From positions 2,976,001 through 3,040,000 of the forward strand of contig CP006667.1 of assembly GCA_000471925.1 (NCBI GenBank): a DNA stretch of 64,000 bases, read 5' to 3'. This document shows positions 10,459 to 18,664 of the stretch, piece by piece. The stretch comes from Ralstonia pickettii DTP0602 (lineage in GTDB: Bacteria > Pseudomonadota > Gammaproteobacteria > Burkholderiales > Burkholderiaceae). Each line of letters starts with the position of its first letter. Positions within the stretch are counted from its first letter, which is position 1. The notes below the pieces were generated by a model that saw only the letters and a program-made list of their open reading frames with translations, was not told the DNA's origin and searched no databases. The translations under genes were made by a program, and so were the position numbers.

Positions 10459-10535
10459 TGGCGGAGTGGACGGGACTCGAACCCGCGACCCCCGGCGTGA
10501 CAGGCCGGTATTCTAACCGACTGAACTACCACTCC
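10459..10535 (-). tRNA. tRNA-Asp(GTC), copy 2
   Basis: Same gene as at 9868-9944, 77 nt with CCA and anticodon GTC. Here the perfect terminator hairpin lies only 5 bp downstream. Confidence 0.97.
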
Positions 10536-10605
10536 TTAGTCGGCGCCGTCTCGAGCATTCACTTTTTGACGACTGGCTGGGCGTCTGATTACGCCCTGCT
10601 TGTTA

Positions 10606-10681
10606 TGGCGTCCCCTAGGGGATTCGAACCCCTGTACTCACCGTGAAAGGGTGATGTCCTAGGCCTCTAGACGAAGGGGAC
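10606..10681 (-). tRNA. tRNA-Glu(TTC), copy 2
   Basis: Identical to copy 1 (76 nt, anticodon TTC, CCA encoded). The spacer to tRNA-Asp is the same length as in copy 1 and differs by only two bases. Confidence 0.97.
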
Positions 10682-10747
10682 AGAAACTTGTTTTTCAACA
10701 CGTTCCGTCTGGCGCCACCCGATACTGCCTGGATGACTCCGAAATCT

Positions 10748-10823
<76 letters not shown>

Positions 10824-10893
10824 ATGGTACTGCCATTTACTGCAACTTGCTTTGTTTTCGCCTGACTTAACTACCGTTTCAAGCGAAGCCAAG

Positions 10894-10921
10894 ATTATAT
10901 ATCAACCGCTAATCTTTGCAA
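10894..10921 (-). promoter_or_regulatory. promoter of tRNA unit copy 2
   Basis: Minus strand TTGCAA, 16-bp spacer, TATAAT (plus-strand ATTATA at 10894-10899). Position relative to tRNA-Ala parallels the copy 1 promoter. Confidence 0.85.
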
Positions 10922-11046
10922 GCTCCCGTTCTAACTTTTTCGCTTTCTCTTCACATTAAATCTGCTCGGAGATTCGCGAGGATCCTTGCGGATCCGCCAG
11001 CCCGCTTGGTTAGGGACCGCGCTGCAGGGAGAACGAGATTATGCGC

Positions 11047-11082
11047 AAGTCCGGCCAGGAGCGCAAGCCCCCGGCCGGACTT
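11047..11082. other. 10-bp inverted repeat downstream of gltX
   Basis: AAGTCCGGCC/GGCCGGACTT with a 16-nt loop. The T-run lies on the plus-strand side only, so it is not a classic terminator for gltX; it may protect the 3' end of the gltX mRNA. Confidence 0.4.
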
Positions 11083-11095
11083 TTGCAGGATTTTT

Positions 11096-12496
11096 TTACG
11101 CGCCTGCGGCCAGACGGCGCAGCACCGTGTCGCGGCCGAACAGCTCCAACACCGCGTCGATGCTCGGCGTCTGCAACTGCCCCGCCACCAGCAGGCGCAC
11201 CGGCATCGCAAGCTTGGGCATCTTCAGGCCGAACTCGGCCAGCACGGCCTTGAAAGTGGCGTTGATAGCCTCGCGCTTCCACTCGGGCAGTGCGGCAAGC
11301 TGACTGGCCAGTGCGGCCAACGCGGGCTGGATCTCCGGCGTCAGGTGCTCGGCCTTGAGGGTGGCGTCAGGCTGCGGCTCGCCGCGATAGAACAGCAGCG
11401 CGGCCTGCGCGACTTCCTTCAGCGTATTGGCGCGGTCCTTCACCAGCGCCACCACGCCGACCAGGTCGGCCCCTTCCACCTTGCCGCCGAGCGCCTCGAT
11501 AAACGGCTGCGTCAGCGTGGCCAGGCGCTGGTTGTCGCCGACCTTGATGTAGTGGTTGTTGAGCCAGGCCAGCTTCTCGGGGTTGTACTGCGCGGGCGAC
11601 TTGCCCAGGTGCTCCAGGTCGAACCATTCGACGAACTGCTCGCGCGAGAAGATCTCGGCATCGCCGTGGGCCCAGCCCAGGCGCGCCAGGTAGTTCAGCA
11701 CGGCTTCTGGCAGGTAGCCCTCGTCGCGATAGCCCGTCACAGCCATGGCACCGTGGCGCTTGCTCATCTTCTCGCCCTGCTCGTTGAGCACGGTCGGCAG
11801 GTGAGCGTAGACCGGCGGCGTGCCGCCCAGCGCGCGGATGATGTTGATCTGGCGCGGCGTGTTGTTGACGTGGTCGTCGCCGCGGATCACGTGGGTGATC
11901 TTCATGTCGAGGTCGTCCACCACCACGCAGAAGTTGTACGTGGGCGTACCGTCCGGGCGTGCGATCACCAGGTCGTCCAGCTCGTCGTTTGAGATCTCGA
12001 TGCGGCCCTTGACCGCGTCGTCCCACACCACGCTGCCGCCGATCGGATTCTTGAAGCGGATCACCGGATCGACGCCGGCCGGCGGCTCGGGCAGGACCTT
12101 GCCCGGCTCGGGGCGCCAGAAGCCGTTGTAGCGCGGCTTCTCGCCACGCTCGCGCTGGGCTTCGCGCAGGGCGTCCAGCTCTGCCGTGCTCATGTAGCAG
12201 CGGTAGGCCAGGCCAGCCTCGACCATCTGCGCGACCACTTCGCGATAGCGGTCCATACGCTGCATCTGGTAGAACGGGCCTTCGTCGATATCCATCTCCA
12301 GCCAGGCCATGCTCTCGAGGATCACGTCGACCGCTTCCTGCGACGAACGCTCGACGTCGGTGTCTTCAATACGCAGGATGAAGTCGCCCTTCATGCGGCG
12401 GGCGAAGGCCCAGGGGTAGAGCGCGGAGCGGATATTGCCGAGGTGGATGAAACCGGTCGGGCTCGGCGCAAAGCGGGTGCGGACGCGTTGGGTCAT
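11096..12496 (-). CDS. gltX: glutamyl-tRNA synthetase
   Basis: The 466-residue class I aminoacyl-tRNA synthetase charges tRNA-Glu with glutamate in the cytosol. The HIGH-type motif is seen in [18 protein letters not shown] near residues 6-23, and KMSKR in [11 protein letters not shown] near residue 240. A C-terminal anticodon-binding helical domain follows, with normal length. The ATG at 12496 (MTQRVRTRF) is chosen; a TTG six codons upstream would place the start inside the leader. Its substrate tRNA-Glu genes are the neighbours downstream, 0.4 and 1 kb away on the same strand. The leader contains a terminator-like hairpin (12518-12543) between a good extended -10 promoter and the start codon, suggesting attenuation. 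Confidence 0.97.
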   Translation of the reverse strand: MTQRVRTRFAPSPTGFIHLGNIRSALYPWAFARRMKGDFILRIEDTDVERSSQEAVDVILESMAWLEMDIDEGPFYQMQRMDRYREVVAQMVEAGLAYRCYMSTAELDALREAQRERGEKPRYNGFWRPEPGKVLPEPPAGVDPVIRFKNPIGGSVVWDDAVKGRIEISNDELDDLVIARPDGTPTYNFCVVVDDLDMKITHVIRGDDHVNNTPRQINIIRALGGTPPVYAHLPTVLNEQGEKMSKRHGAMAVTGYRDEGYLPEAVLNYLARLGWAHGDAEIFSREQFVEWFDLEHLGKSPAQYNPEKLAWLNNHYIKVGDNQRLATLTQPFIEALGGKVEGADLVGVVALVKDRANTLKEVAQAALLFYRGEPQPDATLKAEHLTPEIQPALAALASQLAALPEWKREAINATFKAVLAEFGLKMPKLAMPVRLLVAGQLQTPSIDAVLELFGRDTVLRRLAAGA

Positions 12497-12517
12497 GGTC
12501 AGGGGCAGAAACAAGAA

Positions 12518-12543
12518 AGCCCGCGCGCAGCGGCGCGCGGGCT
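12518..12543 (-). promoter_or_regulatory. terminator-like hairpin in the gltX leader
   Basis: Perfect 11-bp GC-rich stem AGCCCGCGCGC/GCGCGCGGGCT with a 4-nt loop. On the minus strand it is followed by TTTCTTGTTTCTG and then, 21 nt from the stem, the gltX ATG. No minus-strand gene lies upstream that it could terminate. Confidence 0.65.
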
Positions 12544-12561
12544 GGTATGTGCAGGCTTTGC

Positions 12562-12570
12562 ATTATACCA
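12562..12570 (-). promoter_or_regulatory. extended -10 promoter of gltX
   Basis: Minus strand TGGTATAAT, an extended -10 with a perfect hexamer. The -35 region 17 bp upstream is G-rich and poor. Predicted start near 12555, leaving about 60 nt of leader. Confidence 0.65.
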
Positions 12571-12740
12571 ATGCGATTCCCCCCTACCCCGCCCCTGTGC
12601 CGGGCGCGCGCGGAATCATTTATGCTTGCGCCGGTCTGAGATCGTGCCGGCCGCAAAGAAGCGCAAAGTCAGGCGCGCCTGAGCCGCGCCCGCATCACAT
12701 GCCACCGCATGCCGGTCCCACCTGGTTACTATCCCGCTTC

Positions 12741-13661
12741 ATGCAACGACGTCATTTCCTCGGCATTTCCGCGGCCGCCCTGCTGGCGGGCTGCTCGTTC
12801 GGCCCGCGCCCGGCGCCGCCGGTAGCGGCCACCCCGCCCACGCCTCGCCTGGTCAAGATCGGGCTCGCACTCGGCGGCGGCGCCGCGCGCGGCTTCGCAC
12901 ATATCGGCGTGATCAAGGCGCTCGAAGCCCAGGGCATCCATGCCGACCTGGTAACCGGCACCAGCGCCGGCGCGGTGGTCGCCGCGCTGTACGCCAGCGG
13001 TCTGGACGGCTTCAAGCTGAACAAGCTGGCGCTGACCATGGACGAAGCGGCCATCGCCGACTGGGCCCTGCCCTTCGGCACCCGCTTCGGCGGCTGGCTC
13101 AAGGGCGAGGCGCTGCAGAACTACGTGAACCGGCTGGTGCAGAACCGGCCGATCGAAGCGATGAAGCTGCCGCTGGGCATCGTCGCCACCGACCTGAAGA
13201 GCGGCGAGAAGATCCTGTTCCGCCGCGGCAACACCGGGCAGGCGGTGCGCGCTTCGAGCAGCGTGCCGGGCGTGTTCCAGCCGGTATTGATCCAGGGGCA
13301 CGACTATGTCGATGGCGGCCTGGTCGAGCCGGTACCGGTGGATTCCGCGCGCAGCATGGGCGCGGACTTCATTATCGCGGTCAATATCTCGGCCGATCCG
13401 TCTGCGCAGAAGAATGCCGGCCAGAGCGGCGTATTGCTGCAGACCACGGCGATCATGGGCCAGTCGATCAACAAGATGGCGCTGGCACGCGCCGATGTGG
13501 TGATCCGCCCCGAGCTGCCCGACATGGGCGGCAGCGACTTCAACGCCCGCAACCGCGCGGTGCTGGCGGGCGAACAGGCCGTCGCGGCGGTGATGGCAAC
13601 GCTGCGCCAGAAGCTGGAACAGGCGCGGCTGCAGCGGGCGGGCACCGTCGCCCCACAATAG
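12741..13661 (+). CDS. patatin-like phospholipase, RssA-type lipoprotein
   Basis: The 306-residue protein starts MQRRHFLGISAAALLAGC. It carries a lipobox LAGC (lipidated Cys18) and before it the run RRHFLG, close to the twin-arginine pattern. The patatin catalytic set is complete: oxyanion hole GGGAARG (45-51), nucleophile S75 in GTSAG, and D191 in YVDGG. These enzymes hydrolyse acyl esters of phospholipids. The proline-rich linker after Cys18 fits a membrane-tethered periplasmic protein. The start at 12741 is chosen because it gives the signal peptide; an upstream extension would bury it. It converges on the NlpC/P60 gene and shares its terminator. The exact substrate is unknown. Confidence 0.88.
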   Translation: MQRRHFLGISAAALLAGCSFGPRPAPPVAATPPTPRLVKIGLALGGGAARGFAHIGVIKALEAQGIHADLVTGTSAGAVVAALYASGLDGFKLNKLALTMDEAAIADWALPFGTRFGGWLKGEALQNYVNRLVQNRPIEAMKLPLGIVATDLKSGEKILFRRGNTGQAVRASSSVPGVFQPVLIQGHDYVDGGLVEPVPVDSARSMGADFIIAVNISADPSAQKNAGQSGVLLQTTAIMGQSINKMALARADVVIRPELPDMGGSDFNARNRAVLAGEQAVAAVMATLRQKLEQARLQRAGTVAPQ

Positions 13662-13680
13662 CCTCGCGCATTGCGCGGCA

Positions 13681-13716
13681 AACAAAGAAGGACTGCCGCA
13701 GCAGTCCTTCTTTGTT
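13681..13716. terminator. bidirectional terminator between the patatin and NlpC/P60 genes
   Basis: Perfect 16-bp stem (13681-13696 with 13701-13716), loop CGCA, A-rich on one side and T-rich on the other, between convergent genes. Confidence 0.93.
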
Positions 13717-13732
13717 TGGGCGTACCGAAAGC

Positions 13733-14416
13733 TCAGCCGCCGTACAGCGTGGCGCGGCCGGCCTTGGGATCGTAGCGCTTGAGCGTCTCGACCATGTCGC
13801 CGAAGCTTTCGCTGCGGCTGCCGCCTTCCTTGTCGTCGATGCGGCGGGCGCCGTTGTAGCGGGTCACCCAGTACGCCGCACGCATGTCGTCGACACGGAT
13901 CTTGCTGCCCGTGGACGGGGCATGCACGAACTTGTTGTCGCCGATATAGATGCCGACATGCGAGAAGGTCTGGCGCATGGTGTTGAAGAACACCAGGTCG
14001 CCCGGACGCAGGTCGGTCACCGCGACGTTGGTGCCGACACGGCTGATTTCGACAGAGCGGCGCGGCAGCATGAAGCCGAAGGTGTCATGGAACACGTAGC
14101 GGACAAAGCCGCTGCAGTCCAGGCCGGATTCGGGGCTGTTGCCGCCGAAGCGGTAACGCACGCCGATCAGGCCCAGCGCATTCATGACCAGGTCGCCAGC
14201 CTTGCTGGCAACGTTGCTGGTGGAATTCACCACCGACGACAGCAAGCCGCGCTTGCCTTCCGCATGCGAGTCCGCGGCCGGGGCCGTGGCATCGATACGG
14301 GCGTCGGCATCCTTGAATACCGTGTCCGCCAGCACCCCATTCGACACAGTCGCACCGCAGGCAATGGCAATCCCCACGGCGGCGCGCGCCAGGGAATGAA
14401 GTACCGATCGCTGCAT
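13733..14416 (-). CDS. NlpC/P60 peptidoglycan endopeptidase
   Basis: A 227-residue exported cysteine peptidase that would cut the stem peptide of peptidoglycan. The ATG at 14416 (MQRSVLHSLARA) has a GGGAGA site 7 nt upstream and gives a signal peptide cut near residue 30 (GVLA-DTVF). A linker of about 45 residues leads to the catalytic domain, with C101 in DCSGFV, H153 in FSHVGIYIG and H165 in FVHAPSTG as the expected Cys-His-His triad. The first 13 in-frame codons upstream are not used. A good promoter lies about 200 bp upstream. Family is clear; bond specificity is not. Confidence 0.93.
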   Translation of the reverse strand: MQRSVLHSLARAAVGIAIACGATVSNGVLADTVFKDADARIDATAPAADSHAEGKRGLLSSVVNSTSNVASKAGDLVMNALGLIGVRYRFGGNSPESGLDCSGFVRYVFHDTFGFMLPRRSVEISRVGTNVAVTDLRPGDLVFFNTMRQTFSHVGIYIGDNKFVHAPSTGSKIRVDDMRAAYWVTRYNGARRIDDKEGGSRSESFGDMVETLKRYDPKAGRATLYGG

Positions 14417-14780
14417 TGGTTCTCCCGTTGATCGTTCCAAAGCAAGCCCCGGCACAAGACCGGGGCGGCTGAGGCATCTGTGAAATTCGTGTGAACTTCC
14501 GGGAGCGAACCCTACGCAACATCCGCGCCAGCCAATTCCCTGGCAATCGCACCAGAAACGTGCCTCGCACGCGTCAATGCGTCGGACGGACCACCCCCAA
14601 AACTAGTTCTCGCGGGATGGTAAAGGGTTGGCATTCACATGTCAAAGTCCGTTACAAATTCCACGGATTTGGCTTGTGAATCAACGATATAGACCGAATT
14701 TCGCATCTTGTTTATCGGATAGCGCATATCAAACGGTGCTAGCCGAACGGGCCTGCGGCGTTGTTGCGCAGCACCCATGC
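14417..14780. other. intergenic region between NlpC/P60 gene and yejF-like gene
   Basis: This 364-bp stretch is less GC-rich than its surroundings, especially 14640-14750. It holds the NlpC promoter at 14617-14645 and a leader of about 190 nt. I see no gene and no terminator with a T-run after the ABC transporter operon. Confidence 0.6.
14617..14645 (-). promoter_or_regulatory. sigma-70 promoter of the NlpC/P60 gene
   Basis: Minus strand: consensus TTGACA (plus TGTCAA 14640-14645), 17-bp spacer, TACCAT (plus ATGGTA 14617-14622). Confidence 0.75.
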
Positions 14781-16445
14781 TCAGGCCGCGCCGACCTGCG
14801 CCGCGGCCATCAGCTTGCGGGTATACGGATGCTGCGGCGCACCGAGCACCGCCTCGGTTTCGCCCGCCTCGACCACCTCCCCCGCCTTCATCACCAGCAC
14901 GCGGTGCGCCATCGCACGGATCACGGCCAGGTCGTGGCTGATAAACAGGTAGCTGAGGTTGTACTTGTGCTGCAACTGCGACAGCAGCGCCAGCACCTGC
15001 TGCTGGATCGAGACATCCAGCGCCGAGGTCGGCTCGTCCAGCACCAGGATCTGGGGCTTGAGGATCAGCACCCGCGCGATCGCGATGCGCTGGCGCTGCC
15101 CCCCCGAGAACTCGTGCGGATAGCGCCCTAGCGCGGTGCGGTCCATGCCAACCTCGCGCAGCGCCTCGATCACGCGCTGGCGCGTGGCCTCGCGCGACAG
15201 CCCGGGCTGATGCAACGCCAGGCCCTCGCCCACGATCTGCTCGATGGTCATGCGCGGCGCCAGCGAGCCGAACGGGTCCTGGAACACCACCTGCATGCGC
15301 GAGCGCAGCTGGCAACGGTCCTTGCGGGTGGCGTCGTCGAAGCTGCGGCCAAGGAAATGGATGGTGCCGCCGCTCTTGCGCTGCAGCGCCAGCACCGTAT
15401 GCGCCAGCGTGGTCTTGCCCGAACCGGACTCGCCGACGATGCCGACGGTCTCGCCCTCGCGCAACTGGAAGTCCACGTCCTTGACCGCCGCGAACTGGTC
15501 CTTGCCGAACCAGCCGGCCAGCCCGCGGCGTTTGCGCGCGTAGCTGACGCTGAGGTTGCGCGCCTCCAGCAGCACCGGCGCCAGCGGCACCAGCGGCAGC
15601 ACCTCGCGCTTGGGGCGGCTGTCGATCAGCTTGCGGGTATACGGGTGCTGAGGCGCGGCGAACACTTGCGCGGTCTCGCCGGTCTCGACCAGCACGCCCT
15701 TCTCCATCACGCCCACGCGCTGGGCAAAGGCACGCACCAGGTTGAGGTCATGGGTAATCAGCATCACTGCCATGCCGAACTCGGCCTGCAGGTCGCGCAG
15801 CAGATCCAGGATCTGGGCGCGGATGGTGACGTCCAGCGCCGTGGTCGGCTCGTCGGCCAGCAGCAGCTTGGGACGGCAGGCCAATGCCATGGCGATCATC
15901 GCGCGCTGGCGCTGGCCGCCGGAAAGCTGGTGCGGAAAGCTGTCGAAGCGGTGCGCGGCGTCGCTGATGCCGGTGCGCTCCAGCAGCGCGATGGCGCGCT
16001 CGCGCGCGGCGCGGCGGTCCAGGTCTTCGTGCAGCGCCAGCGTCTCGACGATCTGGTTGCCGATCGTATACAGGGGGTTCAGCGCGGTCATCGGCTCCTG
16101 GAAGATCATCGCGATGTCGGCGCCGCGGATCGCGCGCATCTCGCGGTCCGATACGTCCAGCAGGTTCTTGCCCTCGAAGCGGATCGCGCCATCGTAGTAG
16201 GCGTCCTCCACCAGCCGCAGCATCGCCAGCGCGGTCACGGTCTTGCCGGAGCCCGACTCGCCGACCAGCGCATAGCGCTCGCCGGCGCGCAGGTCGAAGC
16301 TGACCTCGCGCACCGCGCGCGTGGCATGCTCGCCGTGGCCGAAGGTGACGGACAGCTTGTCCACACACATCAGCGTGGAGCCAGGGGCCGGGGCCGCCGC
16401 TGCCGGGCAAATCTCAGGTTGGAGCACGGGAGACACGGCGGTCAT
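14781..16445 (-). CDS. yejF: peptide ABC transporter, double ATP-binding protein (YejF type)
   Basis: The 554-residue protein fuses two ABC ATPase domains, powering uptake through the YejB/YejE channel. Each half has Walker A GESGSGKT (near residues 62 and 338), a signature (LSGGQRQ, FSGGQRQ), Walker B with DEPT, and an H-loop (LITHD, FISHD). Both halves end with the PQHPYTRKL element typical of the oligopeptide/dipeptide transporter ATPases. It is the last gene of the yejA-B-E-F operon and overlaps the permease gene by 4 bp (ATGA), so translational coupling is likely. The C. necator-type operon matches E. coli yejABEF in order. In enterobacteria Yej imports peptides such as microcin C. Confidence 0.93.
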   Translation of the reverse strand: MTAVSPVLQPEICPAAAAPAPGSTLMCVDKLSVTFGHGEHATRAVREVSFDLRAGERYALVGESGSGKTVTALAMLRLVEDAYYDGAIRFEGKNLLDVSDREMRAIRGADIAMIFQEPMTALNPLYTIGNQIVETLALHEDLDRRAARERAIALLERTGISDAAHRFDSFPHQLSGGQRQRAMIAMALACRPKLLLADEPTTALDVTIRAQILDLLRDLQAEFGMAVMLITHDLNLVRAFAQRVGVMEKGVLVETGETAQVFAAPQHPYTRKLIDSRPKREVLPLVPLAPVLLEARNLSVSYARKRRGLAGWFGKDQFAAVKDVDFQLREGETVGIVGESGSGKTTLAHTVLALQRKSGGTIHFLGRSFDDATRKDRCQLRSRMQVVFQDPFGSLAPRMTIEQIVGEGLALHQPGLSREATRQRVIEALREVGMDRTALGRYPHEFSGGQRQRIAIARVLILKPQILVLDEPTSALDVSIQQQVLALLSQLQHKYNLSYLFISHDLAVIRAMAHRVLVMKAGEVVEAGETEAVLGAPQHPYTRKLMAAAQVGAA

Positions 16446-17578
16446 GGCGTGACCTCCGGCGCCGCCCCGGTCGGCGCACCCGCCGGGACCTTGGGTTCAA
16501 CCCGGCCGCGCAGCGCAGCCAGGCCCAGGCGGGTGTCGAAGGCATCGCGCAGCGCATCGCCCATGAAGGTCAGCAGCATCAGCGTCACCACCAGCACAGT
16601 AAAGGTCGACAGCGAAATCCACCAGGCATCCAGGTTGCCCTTGCCCTGCGCCAGCAGCTCACCCAGGCTGGGCGTGGTCGGAGGCACGCCCAGGCCGAGG
16701 AAGTCCAGGCTGGTCAGCGCCAGGATCGCGGCGCTCATGCGGAACGGCAGAAAGGTGATCACCGGGGTCAGGCTGTTGGGCAGGATATGGCGCCACATGA
16801 TCTGCATATTCGAGAGGCCCAGCGCACGCGCGGCCTTGACGTAGTCGAGCGAGCGGTTGCGGTAGAACTCGGCGCGCACGTAGTCGGACAGGCCCATCCA
16901 GCCGAACAGCGACAGCAGGATGATCAGCAGCGCCAGGCTGGGTTCGAAGATCGAGGCGAAGATGATCAGCAGGTACAGCTCCGGCATCGAACTCCAGATT
17001 TCGATGGCCCGCTGCGAGAACAGGTCGAAGCGCCCGCCGAAGAAGCCCATCAACGCCCCGGTCAGCGTGCCGACCAGCACGCCGAGCACGGTCAGCGCCA
17101 GCCCGAACAGCACCGACACGCGAAAGCCGTACAGCAGCCGCGCCAGGATGTCGCGGCCGCGGTCGTCGGTGCCGAGCCAATTGTCGGCCGACGGCGGCGC
17201 CGGGTTCGGCTCCTTGGCGAAGTAGTTGAGCGAATCGTACGAATACCGGTTCAGCGGGAAGACCGCAAAGTTGCCGTTGCTGGTGATGCGGTCGCGGATA
17301 AACGGATCGAGATAGTCGGCCGGCGTCGGGAAATCGCCGTCGAATGCGGTCTCGGGGTAGACCTTGACGATCGGGAAGTAATACTCGCCCTGGTAGCGCA
17401 CCACCAGCGGCCGGTTGCTGGACAGCAGCTCGGCGCCCAGGCTCAGCACGAAGATGATCACGAAGATCACCAGGCTCCAGTAGCCGCGCCGGTTGCGGCG
17501 GAAGCGCTGCCAGGCGCGCTGGCGCGGCGAGGGCGAATGCGGCAGGCCGTTGGGCACCGCGTGCGTGAACGGTTTCAT
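16442..17578 (-). CDS. yejE: peptide ABC transporter permease (YejE type)
   Basis: The 378-residue inner-membrane permease has an N-terminal membrane helix (WSLVIFVIIFVLSLGAELL), a large periplasmic loop (about residues 55-165) and five further helices, as in YejE/OppC proteins. The cytoplasmic coupling loop that contacts the ATPase is seen in ARALGLSNMQIMWRHILPNS. It forms a heterodimer with YejB. It overlaps both neighbours by 4 bp (17575-17578 and 16442-16445). The start MKPFTHAVPNGLP is fixed by the overlap. Confidence 0.93.
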   Translation of the reverse strand: MKPFTHAVPNGLPHSPSPRQRAWQRFRRNRRGYWSLVIFVIIFVLSLGAELLSSNRPLVVRYQGEYYFPIVKVYPETAFDGDFPTPADYLDPFIRDRITSNGNFAVFPLNRYSYDSLNYFAKEPNPAPPSADNWLGTDDRGRDILARLLYGFRVSVLFGLALTVLGVLVGTLTGALMGFFGGRFDLFSQRAIEIWSSMPELYLLIIFASIFEPSLALLIILLSLFGWMGLSDYVRAEFYRNRSLDYVKAARALGLSNMQIMWRHILPNSLTPVITFLPFRMSAAILALTSLDFLGLGVPPTTPSLGELLAQGKGNLDAWWISLSTFTVLVVTLMLLTFMGDALRDAFDTRLGLAALRGRVEPKVPAGAPTGAAPEVTP

Positions 17579-18624
17579 CGGTGCAAGCCCTCGAAATGGA
17601 TGCGCGGGTCCACCAGCACGTAGCAGACATCGGAGATCAGGCGCGTGACCAGCCCGATCAGCGTGAACAGGTAGAGCGTGCCCAGCACCACCGGATAGTC
17701 GCGGCGCAGCACCGCCTCATACGACAGCAAACCCAGCCCATCCAGCGAGAACAGCGTCTCGATCAGCAGCGAGCCGGTGAAGAAGGCGCCGATGAATGCC
17801 GCCGGGAAGCCGGTGACCAGCGGGATCAGGGCGTTGCGGAACACATGTTTCCACAGCACCCGGCGCTCGCCCAGGCCCTTGGCGCGCGCGGTCAGCACGT
17901 ACTGCTTGCGAATTTCCTCCAGGAAAGCGTTCTTGGTCAGCATGGTGACCACCGCGAAGCTCCCCACCACCGACGCCGTGATCGGCAGCACCAGGTGCCA
18001 CAGGTAGTCCATCACCTTGCCCATCAGCGACAGCTGGTCCCAGTTGTCCGAGGTCAGCCCGCGCAGCGGGAACCACTGCACAAAGGTGCCACCGCCGAAC
18101 AGCACCAGCAGCAGCACACCCAGCACGAAGCCCGGAATGGCATAGCCGACCAGCACGATGATGCTGGTCACCACATCGAAACGACTGCCCGCCCGGATCG
18201 CCTTCGAGATACCGAGCGGCACCGATATCAGGTAGGTCAGGAAGAAGGTCCACAAACCCAGGCTGATGGAGACCGGCAGCTTGGACTTGACCAGCTCCCA
18301 CACGCTGCGGTGCTGGAAGTAGCTCTGGCCCAGGTCGAACTGGGCAAAGCGCTTGAGCATCAGGAAGTAGCGCTCCAGCGGCGGCTTGTCGAAGCCGTAC
18401 AGCTCCTGGATCTCCTTGATCTTGTCGGGGTCGACGCCGCGGCGCCCGCGGTATTCGGCACCGCCGCCGCTGGCTTCGCCGGCGCCGCCCCGCCCTTTCA
18501 GTTCCATCATCATCTGCTCGACCGGGCCGCCCGGCACGAACTGGATCACCACAAAGGTCAGCGTGATGACCCCGATCAGCGTCGGGATCATCAGCAGAAT
18601 GCGCTTGAGCAGGTAGGCAAGCAT
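17575..18624 (-). CDS. yejB: peptide ABC transporter permease (YejB type)
   Basis: The 349-residue permease begins MLAYLLKRILLMIPTLIGVI, the usual start of DppB/OppB-type subunits, and has six membrane segments. The stretch between residues 35 and 75 (MMELKGRGGAGEASGGGAEY) is a family-typical YejB insert, glycine-rich here. The coupling motif ARAKGLGERRVLWKHVFRNA is intact. It lies 40 bp after yejA and overlaps yejE by 4 bp. Confidence 0.93.
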   Translation of the reverse strand: MLAYLLKRILLMIPTLIGVITLTFVVIQFVPGGPVEQMMMELKGRGGAGEASGGGAEYRGRRGVDPDKIKEIQELYGFDKPPLERYFLMLKRFAQFDLGQSYFQHRSVWELVKSKLPVSISLGLWTFFLTYLISVPLGISKAIRAGSRFDVVTSIIVLVGYAIPGFVLGVLLLVLFGGGTFVQWFPLRGLTSDNWDQLSLMGKVMDYLWHLVLPITASVVGSFAVVTMLTKNAFLEEIRKQYVLTARAKGLGERRVLWKHVFRNALIPLVTGFPAAFIGAFFTGSLLIETLFSLDGLGLLSYEAVLRRDYPVVLGTLYLFTLIGLVTRLISDVCYVLVDPRIHFEGLHR

Positions 18625-18664
18625 CGGCCGGTCCTCTTCCTTGTGCTTGGGGTCGCCGGGCGCG

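Noticed and set aside
11047..11082. Inverted repeat considered as the gltX terminator
   Set aside because: The T-run follows the stem only on the plus strand, whereas gltX is on the minus strand; kept as an unexplained repeat.
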